Numbered from the stretch's first letter, positions 19,001 to 26,642 are shown. The stretch is DNA of 56,392 nucleotides from JBJELF01 sp051879015 (GCA_051879015.1 JBJELF010000068.1:1-56392); one strand, 5' to 3'. Program-made: numbers and translations. Notes: a model not told the origin generated them from the sequence alone.

Positions 19001-20703
19001 TAGCGTATACAGATAAGGCTGGCAATGAGTGTATCAGTGAGACTTATGCAGATGGTACGGTCAATGAAAAATCTTTTACGATTGATCGAACAAAACCAGT
19101 CGTTGATATTTCTTATGCGAATGAGGGTGATTATATTGGGGAAGAGTTGAAGACGCAGACCGTTATTATAACAATCATAGAACATAATTTTAACCTGGAT
19201 AGAGTAAAGATTTTTAGAACCGCTGCGTTGGATGGTCAGGAAAGGACGATACCAGAGGTTACTTGGTCTGGCAATGGAGATGTCCATATAGCAGCTATTC
19301 AGTATAATGAGGATGGAGATTACACGGTAAAAGTGGAGATGGAGGACAATGCAGGTAATAAAAGTGATGAGATGGAGGAACAGAAGTTTACCATTGATGG
19401 AAGTATTGAGGAGCCTGTGATTGCAGGAGTGGAAGATGGAAAAGCTTATAAAGCCGAAGTAATGCCAAGGTTATTTTTTAGAGATATCAATTTTGCATCC
19501 TGTACAGTTAAATTAACCAGAACTCGTTTGGCTGAGATTGCTCAAGATGTAACCAAAGAATTTTTTCAGGACAGTGTAATGGAGACAGAGATAGCGGGAG
19601 TGTATTCAATTGTAAAGTCTGGCACGACAGATATTCATGGAGTGGAGGCTAGTTTCAACATTAACGAACGAGATATTGAAGGAAATTCGAATGATGGTAT
19701 TTATACCCTATACATTGAAGGAACCGATTTGGCTGGAAATCATCGTGACAAGACAATTACATTTAGTGTAAACCGTTTTGGCTCTGTCTATGCTTATAAT
19801 CCTTATTTGATTAATTTGGTTCAGAACGGAGGAAACTATGTGCAGAAGGTGACAGAGGATTTGGTTATCACGGAATACAGTGCTGCACCGTTGGCAGAAA
19901 ATGATGAAAATCACCAAAATAATTTCATGTTGGAGATAACAAGAGATGGAAAGCCAGTAGATTATGTACAGTATAAAGCAGTAATGATGGATTATCATAA
20001 TGTAAAGGTGGGGGAGAGTGGGTGGTATGAATATACCTATATCATTCAGAAAGAAAATTTTATCAGTGACGGCATCTATAAGATATCGGTCTTTTCCACA
20101 GATGCAGGAGCACAGACTTCGGAAAATACGAAGGAACATTTGCTGAATACACTTGAGTATGTACAAGTTTCGGACGAATATGATTTACTGGACAGTATCA
20201 TTTTTTATGTAGATGCCACGAAACCGGAGATTACAAGTATTGTAGGTCTGGACAAGAGTATTGTGAATGAGGATAAAATCAATAATCAAGTGTATACAGT
20301 AAGTTATATGGTATATGATACCTTGGGATTAAATTTGATTGAAATATATGTCGATAATCAATTGATAGACGCTAAGAGTGTTGTTGATTTTCAAAAGGAC
20401 AGCAGCAATTATTCGGGCAGTTTTGATTTGAGTGAAAGGGATGAATATCAAACAGTGCGTATTGAAGTAACGGACAAAGCAGGAAATAGGATAACAACGG
20501 CAGATGAAGATTTTGTAAGTGCATACCTCTTTGTATCTGAAGTGCTGGTGTCCAGTAAGAATATCGTGCGATTGACGAAATCAATCGAAAAAGTTTTGAA
20601 TCATTGGTATAGTAATAAAATATTATTTTCCTGCAGTGTTGGCTTAGGGCTGGCAGTGATTTTGATATTGATATTGATGATAAGAAGGCGTAGATTAAAA
20701 TAA
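13024..20703 (+). CDS. Giant Ig-like-repeat surface protein
   Basis: A 2559-residue secreted protein with a signal peptide (about 8-32) and a C-terminal membrane anchor (about 2533-2553) ending in RRRRLK; no LPXTG-type sorting motif is seen. The body is a series of beta-sandwich-like modules marked by D-x-AGN motifs. A composite unit of about 370-405 residues recurs: its hallmark segment (DYAGN-S/T-Y-V-S-T-N type) lies near residues 590, 994, 1400 and 1770. Each unit also contains YSGI, FDGEN, HTMTITF-like and PYRFTVD-like blocks. Shorter related modules fill about 1800-2500. It is the last gene of the phosphatase-kinase operon. Likely an adhesin, stalk or scaffold; the ligand is unknown. Confidence 0.85.
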   Translation: MNYKVTMNKRIMAWILSFILIICAIPSYVWAAKGTSESSDTLEEAQISTDTPENKAVVSVISIGEGECFLDNQEISELEITDGETVLLTFTPKAGNVLSKVKLNEKELSVEEYASMLTEDGLTFQYIVEHVTADITVSAEFVHMGVVSAESLGIMFSGAVRVSEDQTLYVYDKNTKQEDIQLKANNGGKIKVNEQGNLEMDSWIMSSDDSFPYTIHSVCVYFLADGERIPQWYQVELPTKGWMVDVDTIPPTVEIMPAEGEQDFYDQEVTMKVSAKETGNYAGIVKVEYEIFSDNNTISIQSGIIELNQLDIWENQDEIIVQDCDDYESVTVSVRVTDAAGNTAIDSYDLNIHSVRPRIFIEMDGSQSADAKEGFYNCVVRTATITIKERDSTFDENAANEAILSQLSAMNFDGEILTTPVISAWRYGEDVDGKEDKNVHIATIVFKEEGIYEWDISKISYTNQAGFNNDDVSVAADSRNVTSFTIDRTAEKITIEALGHSWESILDQLTFEIFEQTGITVYAAVEDAENVEIYYYKSTDMSFDAEVAALQRNLEEKELLEKLEALNFVSEVPTVGMDGDEYAIVYAKAVDYAGNISYASTNALIVDTTGCVIDIDLPSTDRNGFYNRNITSAIKVNEIGEIYSGIANVTYEVIAGGSFELEGDILVLKGGVRTQSGYLFSPENQSIKVGTYDSLKHSIETEVTVDSSIYENNCDNVIIKIAVEDHAGNEVVQYSDVMAINCIQPKLIVSFDDDVSPMSEKYEGYFGQERTAVITVIDRTTAFDGENLRKEILNHITAKDSSDSYLTDEEGTILRGLDLVDITNWVTSEAQSDSNQAVHTMKITFKRDGNYDWDVAYTNLAGVKSEEIVVYGNTPWHFTVDTTAPEVVIQAEQFDNIWEKMISALGLHFSLWENDNISVKAKAWDATSELEVTLYGKIDVLNDILTAEEMECTTNQTLTEEVQKKLDQMIVDEVDGYTITSDEHCIIYARVEDYAGNVTYVSTNGLVEDKTVSKIQTEIMTIPDKKLGETSLYSQSVDIQTIVDEDVNDSGVYSGIQSVVYEVWSEFTNGKPICTQTFEETQNFTFDTDEERSSTYKELMREDVKGQTVRELIDSIQEVIQIKTSNNRNDILYKNNSDNVWLVVKAVDNAGNETAIESEHIAINSIQPQITISFDDGSSPMYQEIDGVGYFSESRVAAITVIDRASTFDGENLKINILKGIEAWNADGDSLIPDQEDGLGILQLVDITDWTTVENSKDPNRTTHTMTVLFKTDANYKWGFDYTNQAMVYVNTDEIQIEGETPYRFTVDHTAPETHTITVGQSTWDQLIEKLTFGLYTNRTVSVKAYADDETSPLTVEYYKTDETSVLTKKALAQLDSWSVFAPFTVGADEQFTVYLKIMDYAGNVSYISSNGYIVENKSSKITLTPEAANRNHVYKKDVRVDVKVEETSIAYSGIKTVDYTVTSNGIVTQSGNLFTFTKDNPKQAQLVQEVDSMQGSICAIVVDSKRNNSSDVVVTVTTTDNAGNRADKSMKLDIDVTSPKIDIRYDNNQDNNGNSYFNKSRVATITITERINHFDAQEAVNGIHITAVDAKGQPVTIDVNSMLSGWSTLKNDNPDMSTHTATISYINDANYTFEMSYSDAAGNRTIAKLDVTDRNVTVGDSQAPYQFTVDKTKPTGSIKIQAPDHTEIVYDKLLDALTFDYYSNQFIIVSDQYDDVTSPVSKVEYYKTSSTRIMKQSELNQMIQWNISAGKMIFQANDRFTIYFKITDMAGNFDYVSTDGIIIDDTSPIEESIAPEITILQPINGIYKNDVDVSVSVYDPESEGIYSGLKSITYQVINQGTVTQEGTIDLSVNHPTYAQLQQRHEFVVHVDSQLNNSNEVAVKVIAVDNANNQSEKICDAFSIDITAPTIEISYNYNKPDSGRYYREERIATVVITERNFNPDDVHITVCNTEGVQPILSDWYQSGGGGNDDGITHTATLTYSADGDYTFSIAYTDKAGNECISETYADGTVNEKSFTIDRTKPVVDISYANEGDYIGEELKTQTVIITIIEHNFNLDRVKIFRTAALDGQERTIPEVTWSGNGDVHIAAIQYNEDGDYTVKVEMEDNAGNKSDEMEEQKFTIDGSIEEPVIAGVEDGKAYKAEVMPRLFFRDINFASCTVKLTRTRLAEIAQDVTKEFFQDSVMETEIAGVYSIVKSGTTDIHGVEASFNINERDIEGNSNDGIYTLYIEGTDLAGNHRDKTITFSVNRFGSVYAYNPYLINLVQNGGNYVQKVTEDLVITEYSAAPLAENDENHQNNFMLEITRDGKPVDYVQYKAVMMDYHNVKVGESGWYEYTYIIQKENFISDGIYKISVFSTDAGAQTSENTKEHLLNTLEYVQVSDEYDLLDSIIFYVDATKPEITSIVGLDKSIVNEDKINNQVYTVSYMVYDTLGLNLIEIYVDNQLIDAKSVVDFQKDSSNYSGSFDLSERDEYQTVRIEVTDKAGNRITTADEDFVSAYLFVSEVLVSSKNIVRLTKSIEKVLNHWYSNKILFSCSVGLGLAVILILILMIRRRRLK

Positions 20704-20709
20704 GCCTCC

Positions 20710-20738
20710 TTGTCACATGATTTTAATTATGTTATAAT
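20710..20738 (+). promoter_or_regulatory. Sigma-A-type promoter before the ECF sigma gene
   Basis: TTGTCA (20710-20715) and TATAAT (20733-20738) are separated by 17 bp. The predicted transcript would start near 20745 and read into the sigma-factor gene at 20878. Confidence 0.6.
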
Positions 20739-20810
20739 CAAACCTTAGAGTTGAAATAAATATCAAGTTTAAGGATCTGTGTCAATTTTATATTATTTTT
20801 TTCTATTGTA

Positions 20811-20840
20811 TGCAACCAACTTGAAAAAAAGTTGTGTATA
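20811..20840 (+). promoter_or_regulatory. Possible ECF-type autoregulatory promoter
   Basis: TGCAACC at 20811-20817 resembles the AAC-containing -35 element of ECF promoters, and GTGTATA at 20834-20840 lies 16 bp on as a candidate -10. Position, directly before an ECF sigma gene, fits self-activation. The spacer also holds an AACTT/AAGTT hairpin, so the match may be accidental. Confidence 0.3.
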
Positions 20841-20877
20841 TGAGTAGAGATGATTCTTTGGAAGAAAGGAGTGAGCG

Positions 20878-21438
20878 ATGGAGGACAAAGAAATCGTCGA
20901 ATTGTATTGGCAGCGCAATGAGCAGGCGATTCAGGAGACTGCTGACAAATATGAAACGTATTGTATGAAAATTTCTATGAATATTTTGAATGATTTGTCT
21001 GACAGTGAGGAAAATGTCAATGATACCTATCTGCAGACATGGAAGACGATTCCGCCCCATGCGCCGGAGCGGCTGGCAGCGTTTTTGGGGAAAATCACAA
21101 GAAATTTAGCGCTGAACCGATACAAGGCTCGTTTTGCAGAAAAACGTGCCGCAGGTGAATTTGCTCTGTCACTCAATGAACTGGATGATTGTATTCCTGA
21201 TGGCTGGACAATGGAGCAAAAGATGGACAGCGAGGCCATCACCGCCTGTATGAATACTTTTTTGTGGGAACAGCCGCTGGAAGCGAGGCGTATGTTTGTT
21301 TATCGATATTTTTACTGTGAGTCGGTAGAGGAAATTGCAGTTCGCTTTGGATACAGCAAGAGTAAAGTGAAATCTAAATTGTTTCGCATTCGAAATAGTT
21401 TGAGAATTTATCTGGAAAGAGAGGGCATTCATCTATGA
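20878..21438 (+). CDS. ECF-subfamily RNA polymerase sigma factor
   Basis: A 186-residue sigma-70 factor of the extracytoplasmic-function type. Region 2 spans about 20-85, with the core-binding and -10 recognition stretch around SDSEENVNDTYLQTWKTIP. Region 4, about 125-180, ends in a helix-turn-helix (SVEEIAVRFGYSKSKVKSKL). There is no region 3, as in ECF factors. The start at 20878 follows GAAAGGAG at 20863-20870. Its stop overlaps the next gene by 4 bp (ATGA), the usual sigma/anti-sigma coupling. Targets are unknown; the surface-polymer modification genes downstream are candidates by position only. Confidence 0.92.
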   Translation: MEDKEIVELYWQRNEQAIQETADKYETYCMKISMNILNDLSDSEENVNDTYLQTWKTIPPHAPERLAAFLGKITRNLALNRYKARFAEKRAAGEFALSLNELDDCIPDGWTMEQKMDSEAITACMNTFLWEQPLEARRMFVYRYFYCESVEEIAVRFGYSKSKVKSKLFRIRNSLRIYLEREGIHL

Positions 21439-22109
21439 AATCATCGATTCAAAAGCAAAATTTAGAAATTTTGGCAAGCGCTATTACTAATATTGATGAG
21501 AGTATTTTAGAAGATGCCTATCAAGGGATGGAACCGAAAATGAATCAAAAAGTGGTGCCATCACCAAAACGAAGTGGACAGAACATAGATAAAGTTCAGA
21601 AACGCAATCAGATTCCATTGTTTCGTACAATTTTAGTAGCGGCAGCTTGTATTACACTGATTATGCTAGGAGCAAGAAGTCTTTTGTTGATGGGACGGCC
21701 GACTGTTACTATGTATGGAACTATGATTACAAAACATTCTACTGCCGTGAATGATGAGGGTATCCTTTCTATGGCAAGGTTCACGGAAGACGAAAACAAC
21801 ACCGAGAGTGTGGATCATATTATGTTAAGTATTCCGTTGGAATTGCAACTGAAGCAGAAGACAACTGCGGTTGTGTCAGCGGGAACACTTTATCAGGTGA
21901 CTTCGATGGGAAACGTTAAGGTGCAGGATTCATTCGATCTATTATCGAATGATAATGAGATATCAGCCATTTCTCTTAATTGGGTAATTGAAAATCCTGA
22001 TGAGGACACATATTATGAGATGACCTTATTATGGTCGACAGGAAAAACAATTCTAGTTGTAAATTATGACAAGAACCAATCTCTTTGGGTAATTCAGAGT
22101 AAAACATGA
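21435..22109 (+). CDS. Putative membrane-bound anti-sigma partner
   Basis: A 224-residue single-pass protein: a polar N-terminal part of about 68 residues (cytoplasmic), a membrane helix (about 69-92) and an extracytoplasmic domain of about 130 residues. This topology and the 4-bp overlap with the ECF sigma gene fit a transmembrane anti-sigma factor that holds the sigma factor until a surface signal arrives. No zinc-binding anti-sigma motif (HxxxCxxC) is present in the N-terminal part, so family membership is not shown. The outer domain has no recognised fold. Function is inferred from context. Confidence 0.6.
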   Translation: MKSSIQKQNLEILASAITNIDESILEDAYQGMEPKMNQKVVPSPKRSGQNIDKVQKRNQIPLFRTILVAAACITLIMLGARSLLLMGRPTVTMYGTMITKHSTAVNDEGILSMARFTEDENNTESVDHIMLSIPLELQLKQKTTAVVSAGTLYQVTSMGNVKVQDSFDLLSNDNEISAISLNWVIENPDEDTYYEMTLLWSTGKTILVVNYDKNQSLWVIQSKT

Positions 22110-22281
22110 GAAAGTAGTTCAAATCGGGTAGATTTTGAATGATTTCGGATGACAGAATTACTATAAAAGGTTTTGACACGAGCCTTATGCTATCGTGAAT
22201 GGATGCAACGGTATCTTTGGTAGTGAAAGTCTTATGGAAATTCATCAGTCTTTTATGCTTTCGAGTATATTAGAAAGTGAA

Positions 22282-22328
22282 TGTGTATAAGAACCCTACG
22301 AGCGCCTGTGCCCTCTGGGTATTAGTCG
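22282..22328 (+). other. Predicted RNA hairpin with branched stems before the lipoprotein gene
   Basis: An outer stem of CCC(T)ACGA with TCGTGGG encloses a smaller GCCC TCT GGGT hairpin, 66 bp upstream of the lipoprotein start. The rest of the 285-bp gap between 22109 and 22395 shows only short, unconvincing reading frames. It could be a leader structure; no riboswitch class was recognised. Confidence 0.3.
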
Positions 22329-22394
22329 TGGGAGTGTCAGCAAAATAATGATAATGAAACTCATAATGAAATATTGTTTTAGGAGGAAAATTTT

Positions 22395-23069
22395 ATGAGA
22401 AAATTTACAGCAATTATTTTAACAGCAGCAATGGTAATGTCCTTGACCGCGTGTGGCGGTGACAATGGACAGAAGGATACAACAGCAAGCACTACTACCG
22501 AGGCTGTTGAAGATACAACGGAAGGTACCACTGAGTCTGTTAGTGATTCTACTACCGAAGAAGTTGGTCAGGGTGGCAGCGAAGATGGAGAAATTACCAA
22601 TGCATTGGATCTCTTAAACAGCATTTGGGCTACTTATGCAGATGATGAAAAGTTCCCAGCTGCTGGTGGTGATTTCAATGAGGAAAATATGAGCATGGAG
22701 GGTCCTGGAAACTTTAGCGTAGAGAACGAAGCTGATGTTTTTGATGCTTCTTTAGCAATTCCAGCGGATGCCATTGAGTTATTTGACAATGCAGCATCTT
22801 TGACGCATATGATGAATGTGAATACCTTTACTTCAGCAGCATTCCACTTAAAGGATGCAAGTACAGCATCTAACTTTGCTGATTTATTTAAGGAGAGCAT
22901 TGCTCAGAGACAATGGATGTGTGGTTTCCCAGAGAAGATGTTTGTCATCAATGTAGGTGAGTATGTTATTTCTGGATTTGGTCATAACGAAATTGTTGAT
23001 TTGTTTATGGAAAAGGTAGCAACTGTATATCCAGAGAGCACGGTACTTAGCGAGGAACCAATCGAGTAA
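22395..23069 (+). CDS. Secreted lipoprotein, possibly DUF4358-like
   Basis: A 224-residue lipoprotein. The signal peptide ends in a lipobox (SLTAC, Cys at about 20), followed by a Thr/Glu/Ser-rich linker to about 65 and a compact domain of about 150 residues. The domain resembles lipoproteins found beside MBOAT/DHHW genes in Lachnospiraceae (annotated DUF4358), but I could not verify this. AGGAGG lies at 22381-22386. It precedes the MBOAT acyltransferase by 133 bp on the same strand, so it may act outside the membrane in the same polymer O-acylation path. The lipoprotein call is firm; the domain name is tentative. Confidence 0.7.
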   Translation: MRKFTAIILTAAMVMSLTACGGDNGQKDTTASTTTEAVEDTTEGTTESVSDSTTEEVGQGGSEDGEITNALDLLNSIWATYADDEKFPAAGGDFNEENMSMEGPGNFSVENEADVFDASLAIPADAIELFDNAASLTHMMNVNTFTSAAFHLKDASTASNFADLFKESIAQRQWMCGFPEKMFVINVGEYVISGFGHNEIVDLFMEKVATVYPESTVLSEEPIE

Positions 23070-23121
23070 TTTATTGTAAAAGTCCCGAGCAAAGACTGAG
23101 CAATCGACTTATATATATGCT

Positions 23122-23161
23122 AGTGCCTCGCTTGCGAGGTATGTCCGTTTGGTAACGGATA
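23122..23161 (+). other. Two adjacent short hairpins between lipoprotein and MBOAT genes
   Basis: GCCTCGC TT GCGAGGT and TCCGTTT GGT AACGGA follow one another within 40 bp, in the 133-bp gap between the two genes. There is no U-run, so they are not classic terminators. They may be a processing or attenuation element in a shared transcript. Confidence 0.35.
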
Positions 23162-23202
23162 AAGATTTAAAATATCGTGATTTGTGATGGGAGAGTAAAA
23201 CG

Positions 23203-24687
23203 ATGTTATTTTCCACTGTTCCATTTTTATATTATTTTTTACCAGGTGTTTTTCTATTCTATTTTCTTGCACCTAAGAAACTGAAAAATACGGTATTGTT
23301 ATTGGCAAGCTTATTCTTTTATGGATGGGGTGAGCCTAAGTACATTATTATCATGGTACTTTCCATCACACAGGGATATCTTTTTGGAATTCTTGTGGAA
23401 AAATATCAGGGCAGCAAGTGGTCAAAAGTCTTTTTGACCACTTCTGTCGTTATAAGTTTAGCATTGCTAGGCTACTGTAAATATGTAGATTTTTTTATTT
23501 CCAGTTTTAATGCAATCAGTGGACTGGCTTTGCCGCTGACACAACTGGCCCTACCTATCGGTATCAGCTTCTATACCTTTCAAATTTTAAGTTATGTGGT
23601 AGATGTCTATCGAAAGGAAGTGAAGGCGCAGTATAATTTTGTTAGTTTAGCGGCTTATGTCGCAATGTTTCCTCAGTTGATTGCAGGTCCGATTGTGCGT
23701 TACTCAGATATTGCACAGCAATTGAATGAACGAACCCATAAAATGTCGGATGCTGCGTTGGGAACAAGGCGATTTATTGTAGGACTCTCAAAAAAAATGC
23801 TGATTGCTAACGTGCTTGGTGAGTTAGTAAGTTTGTTTAAGGCATCGGATGAAAAATCAGTTCTGTTTTTCTGGTTGTATGCCATTGCCTATACCTTGCA
23901 TATTTATTTTGACTTTTCTGGTTATAGTGATATGGCAATTGGCTTAGGAAAAATTTTTGGATTTCATTTTCCAGAAAACTTCAATTACCCCTATATTTCA
24001 AAGAGTATCACAGAATTTTGGCGCCGTTGGCATATTTCGCTGGGAAGCTGGTTTCGCGATTATGTCTACATTCCGATGGGAGGAAATCGCGTAAGCAAAT
24101 ATCGCCATCTATTTAATATACTGGTGGTATGGATGCTGACGGGACTTTGGCATGGTGCCGCTTGGAATTTTGTAGCATGGGGACTATTGTATGCCATTCT
24201 TTTGATGGGAGAGAAGTTGTGCCATTATCCGAAATCCAAAACGAGAAACAATGAAAAAAATGATGGTGCAAAGTACAATCTGGAAAAAGACAATGGTGTG
24301 AAAGGTGATAAGATACGACATAATATGATCAGTATCGTTCAACATAGCTATGTTATGTTGTTTGTCATCTTAGGCTTTGTCTTATTCGATGCGGCCAGTA
24401 TGAAAGATGCAATTAGTTATATGAAATCCATGTTTGGTCTAAGTGGTTATCCACTGTACAATACAGTAACTGGGTATTACTTTAGAAGCTATTTCATTGT
24501 ATTTGTGATAGGTATTGTGGGTGCAACTCCATGGGTGTCGTCTTTCGTAGCAAAGATAAGAAAAAATACCCGTGGTGAAAAGATTTTAAATCTATTAGAG
24601 CCAATTTGGCTGCTTGTGCTGTTGGCATTGTGTACAGCCTATATGGTAGATGGAGCTTTCAATCCGTTTTTATATTTCCGATTTTAA
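23203..24687 (+). CDS. MBOAT-family O-acyltransferase (AlgI/DltB-like)
   Basis: A 494-residue polytopic membrane enzyme that moves acyl (usually acetyl) groups across the membrane to an extracellular polymer or to a partner protein. The MBOAT signatures are present: FDFSGYSDMAIGLGKIFGF (237-255), FWRRWHISLGSWFRDYVYIP (272-291) with H277, and LTGLWHGAAWNFVAWG with the family's catalytic His at 317. A charged cytoplasmic insert lies at about 345-370. The upstream context of a lipoprotein and downstream DHHW protein matches alginate or cell-wall O-acetylation modules. The acceptor polymer is unknown. Confidence 0.93.
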   Translation: MLFSTVPFLYYFLPGVFLFYFLAPKKLKNTVLLLASLFFYGWGEPKYIIIMVLSITQGYLFGILVEKYQGSKWSKVFLTTSVVISLALLGYCKYVDFFISSFNAISGLALPLTQLALPIGISFYTFQILSYVVDVYRKEVKAQYNFVSLAAYVAMFPQLIAGPIVRYSDIAQQLNERTHKMSDAALGTRRFIVGLSKKMLIANVLGELVSLFKASDEKSVLFFWLYAIAYTLHIYFDFSGYSDMAIGLGKIFGFHFPENFNYPYISKSITEFWRRWHISLGSWFRDYVYIPMGGNRVSKYRHLFNILVVWMLTGLWHGAAWNFVAWGLLYAILLMGEKLCHYPKSKTRNNEKNDGAKYNLEKDNGVKGDKIRHNMISIVQHSYVMLFVILGFVLFDAASMKDAISYMKSMFGLSGYPLYNTVTGYYFRSYFIVFVIGIVGATPWVSSFVAKIRKNTRGEKILNLLEPIWLLVLLALCTAYMVDGAFNPFLYFRF

Positions 24688-24810
24688 TGATAACGATTCC
24701 ATTCAAAAAATACAAAGGTTGACGTTTTTTTTGGAAAATGGTGACAGGAGTGTTGGAAATCATTTGGAATCAAATCGTTACAAAAATGGAATGAAAGGAG
24801 AAAATAGACT

Positions 24811-25920
24811 ATGTCAGAAAAATTTAAAAATATTGTGACAGTATGTGGAGTAGCCATATTTATGTTCGGCTTTTTGCTATGGGGAATCATCAAACCAGAT
24901 GAAACCATGTCCGTTAGTGAGCGACGTACACTTGCTTCCATGCCGAAATTAAGTTTTGAAACGGTCGTTTCTGGAGAGTTCATGGAAAATTTTGAGTCTT
25001 ATACTTTAGATCAGTTTCCATTGCGTGATCAATTTCGTACGCTGAAAGCAATCTGTAGTTTTTATATCTTTCAGCAGAAAGATAACAATGATATTTATGT
25101 CATAGATGGCTATGCATCCAAATTGGAATATCCCATCAATGAGGATTCGTTGGACTATGCCGCCGGTCGTTTCCAATATATCTATGATTCGCTCTTAGCG
25201 GATACTGATGTGAATATTTATTTTTCCATCGTGCCAGACAAAAATTGTTTCATAGCAGCAGAAAATGGCTATCCGTCCATTGAATATCAAGAATTTGCTC
25301 AGTCCATGCTTCAGCGATTGAAATTTATGGACAGCAAGAATTTCATTGATATCTATGATTTATTGGAACTATCGGATTATTACAAGACAGATATTCACTG
25401 GCGTCAAGAAAAGATTGTAGATGTAGCTGAGAAACTGGCTGCCCAGATGGGAGTCACTTTCAGCAGCCAATATGAAACGCATTTATTAAAATATCCATTT
25501 TATGGAGTTTATTATGGTCAGTCAGCACTTCCATTGCCGGCAGAACAGATTTATTACTTGAGCAATGAAACGTTAGAGAATGTCACTGTTTTTGATTATG
25601 AAAATAGTACAGAAGGTGATATTTACAACATGGAATTAGCCGCAGGCAAGGATCCTTACGAGATGTACTTATCTGGTTCGCGCTCGTTATTGACCATTGA
25701 AAATCCTGAGGCAACGACGGACAAGGAGTTGATTATGTTTCGTGATTCCTTTGGAAGTAGTTTAGCACCGCTTTTGGTAGAGGGATACAAAAAAATTACA
25801 TTGATTGATATCCGTTATCTATCGAGCAATTATGTGGGACGGTTTGTAGAGTTTGAAAATCAGGATGTACTGTTTATCTATAGTATGCCTGTCTTAAATA
25901 ATAGTGTGACAATGAAGTAG
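24811..25920 (+). CDS. DHHW/AlgX-like protein, partner of the MBOAT acyltransferase
   Basis: A 369-residue signal-anchored extracytoplasmic protein (membrane helix about 7-27). It has the SGNH-like features of the AlgJ/AlgX/DHHW group: KTDIHWR around D194-H196-W197 and FRDSFGSS near 310 holding the likely nucleophile Ser. Such proteins take the acyl group delivered by an MBOAT partner and place it on a polysaccharide outside the cell. It lies 123 bp after the MBOAT gene, with AAAGGAG before the start, and is followed by a strong terminator. Acceptor unknown. Confidence 0.85.
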   Translation: MSEKFKNIVTVCGVAIFMFGFLLWGIIKPDETMSVSERRTLASMPKLSFETVVSGEFMENFESYTLDQFPLRDQFRTLKAICSFYIFQQKDNNDIYVIDGYASKLEYPINEDSLDYAAGRFQYIYDSLLADTDVNIYFSIVPDKNCFIAAENGYPSIEYQEFAQSMLQRLKFMDSKNFIDIYDLLELSDYYKTDIHWRQEKIVDVAEKLAAQMGVTFSSQYETHLLKYPFYGVYYGQSALPLPAEQIYYLSNETLENVTVFDYENSTEGDIYNMELAAGKDPYEMYLSGSRSLLTIENPEATTDKELIMFRDSFGSSLAPLLVEGYKKITLIDIRYLSSNYVGRFVEFENQDVLFIYSMPVLNNSVTMK

Positions 25921-25927
25921 AAAAGAA

Positions 25928-25956
25928 GGGGCTGTAAAAGAACAGCTCCTTTTTTC
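25928..25956 (+). terminator. Intrinsic terminator after the DHHW gene
   Basis: GGGGCTGT / ACAGCTCC with a 6-nt loop (25928-25949), followed by seven T. It ends the sigma/MBOAT/DHHW segment. Confidence 0.9.
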
Positions 25957-26164
25957 CGTTCTACCTTTTGTGAGCTAGAATTGGCAAGTGCGGATTTGGC
26001 TATAACCTGAAGGAATAGCAAAATTGAAAAATACATCATTCCTATTTTATATAATCCATGCTATAATCAAGAAAATCTTTTGGTGATTGCTTTGTTTCAT
26101 GAGGACGAGATGTTCGTTGATTAAATCGGCAGTTACAGGAATGAAAGAAAAAGGAGAACATAAC

Positions 26165-26638
26165 ATGGGAAAAATATTCCGATTTCATCAGGATGTAGAT
26201 ACGGACCAGATTATCGCATCCCAATATTTATTGTTTCCAACCATTGATGAGATGAAAGCATATACGTTTGAATCTCTCGACCCAGACTTTGCAAAGAAGG
26301 TACAGCCTGGTGATTTTGTAGTCGCAAGTGAAAACTTTGGTTGTGGTTCCTCAAGAGAACAGGCACCTAGTGTATTAAAGGCGTTAGGTGTGAAGGCAGT
26401 GATTGCAAAATCTTTTGCCCGCATTTTTTATCGCAATTCCATTAATATTGGCTTGCCTGTGATTGTCTGCAAGGATTTGTATGATGCTGTAGCCGATCAG
26501 GACGAGATGGAACTGTATCTGGAAGAGGGCTATATTATGGCGAATGGACAGAAATTTACTTGTACTAAACTGCCGGCTCAGATGCAGAAAATCTTGGATC
26601 AGGGTGGTCTGATTGCGTCGTTGAACAAGGAGGATTAA
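26165..26638 (+). CDS. leuD: Isopropylmalate dehydratase-family small subunit, first pair
   Basis: A 157-residue small (swivelling-domain) subunit of the 3-isopropylmalate dehydratase/homoaconitase family, pairing with the next gene. DVDTDQIIASQYLLF (about 11-25) contains the helix-loop that sets substrate choice in this family, here YLLF; FGCGSSREQAP (from about 58) is the conserved substrate-binding loop. The start at 26165 follows AAAGGAG; an upstream in-frame extension to 26087 is rejected. The large-subunit gene starts 4 bp after the stop. It is one of two such pairs in tandem, so leucine synthesis may be served by only one. The leuD symbol marks family, not proven substrate. Confidence 0.85.
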   Translation: MGKIFRFHQDVDTDQIIASQYLLFPTIDEMKAYTFESLDPDFAKKVQPGDFVVASENFGCGSSREQAPSVLKALGVKAVIAKSFARIFYRNSINIGLPVIVCKDLYDAVADQDEMELYLEEGYIMANGQKFTCTKLPAQMQKILDQGGLIASLNKED

Positions 26639-26642
26639 AACT

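Noticed and set aside
22139..22280. Short frames after the anti-sigma-like gene (19-24 codons)
   Set aside because: They are too short, in shifting registers and without ribosome sites; a decayed gene is possible but not supported.
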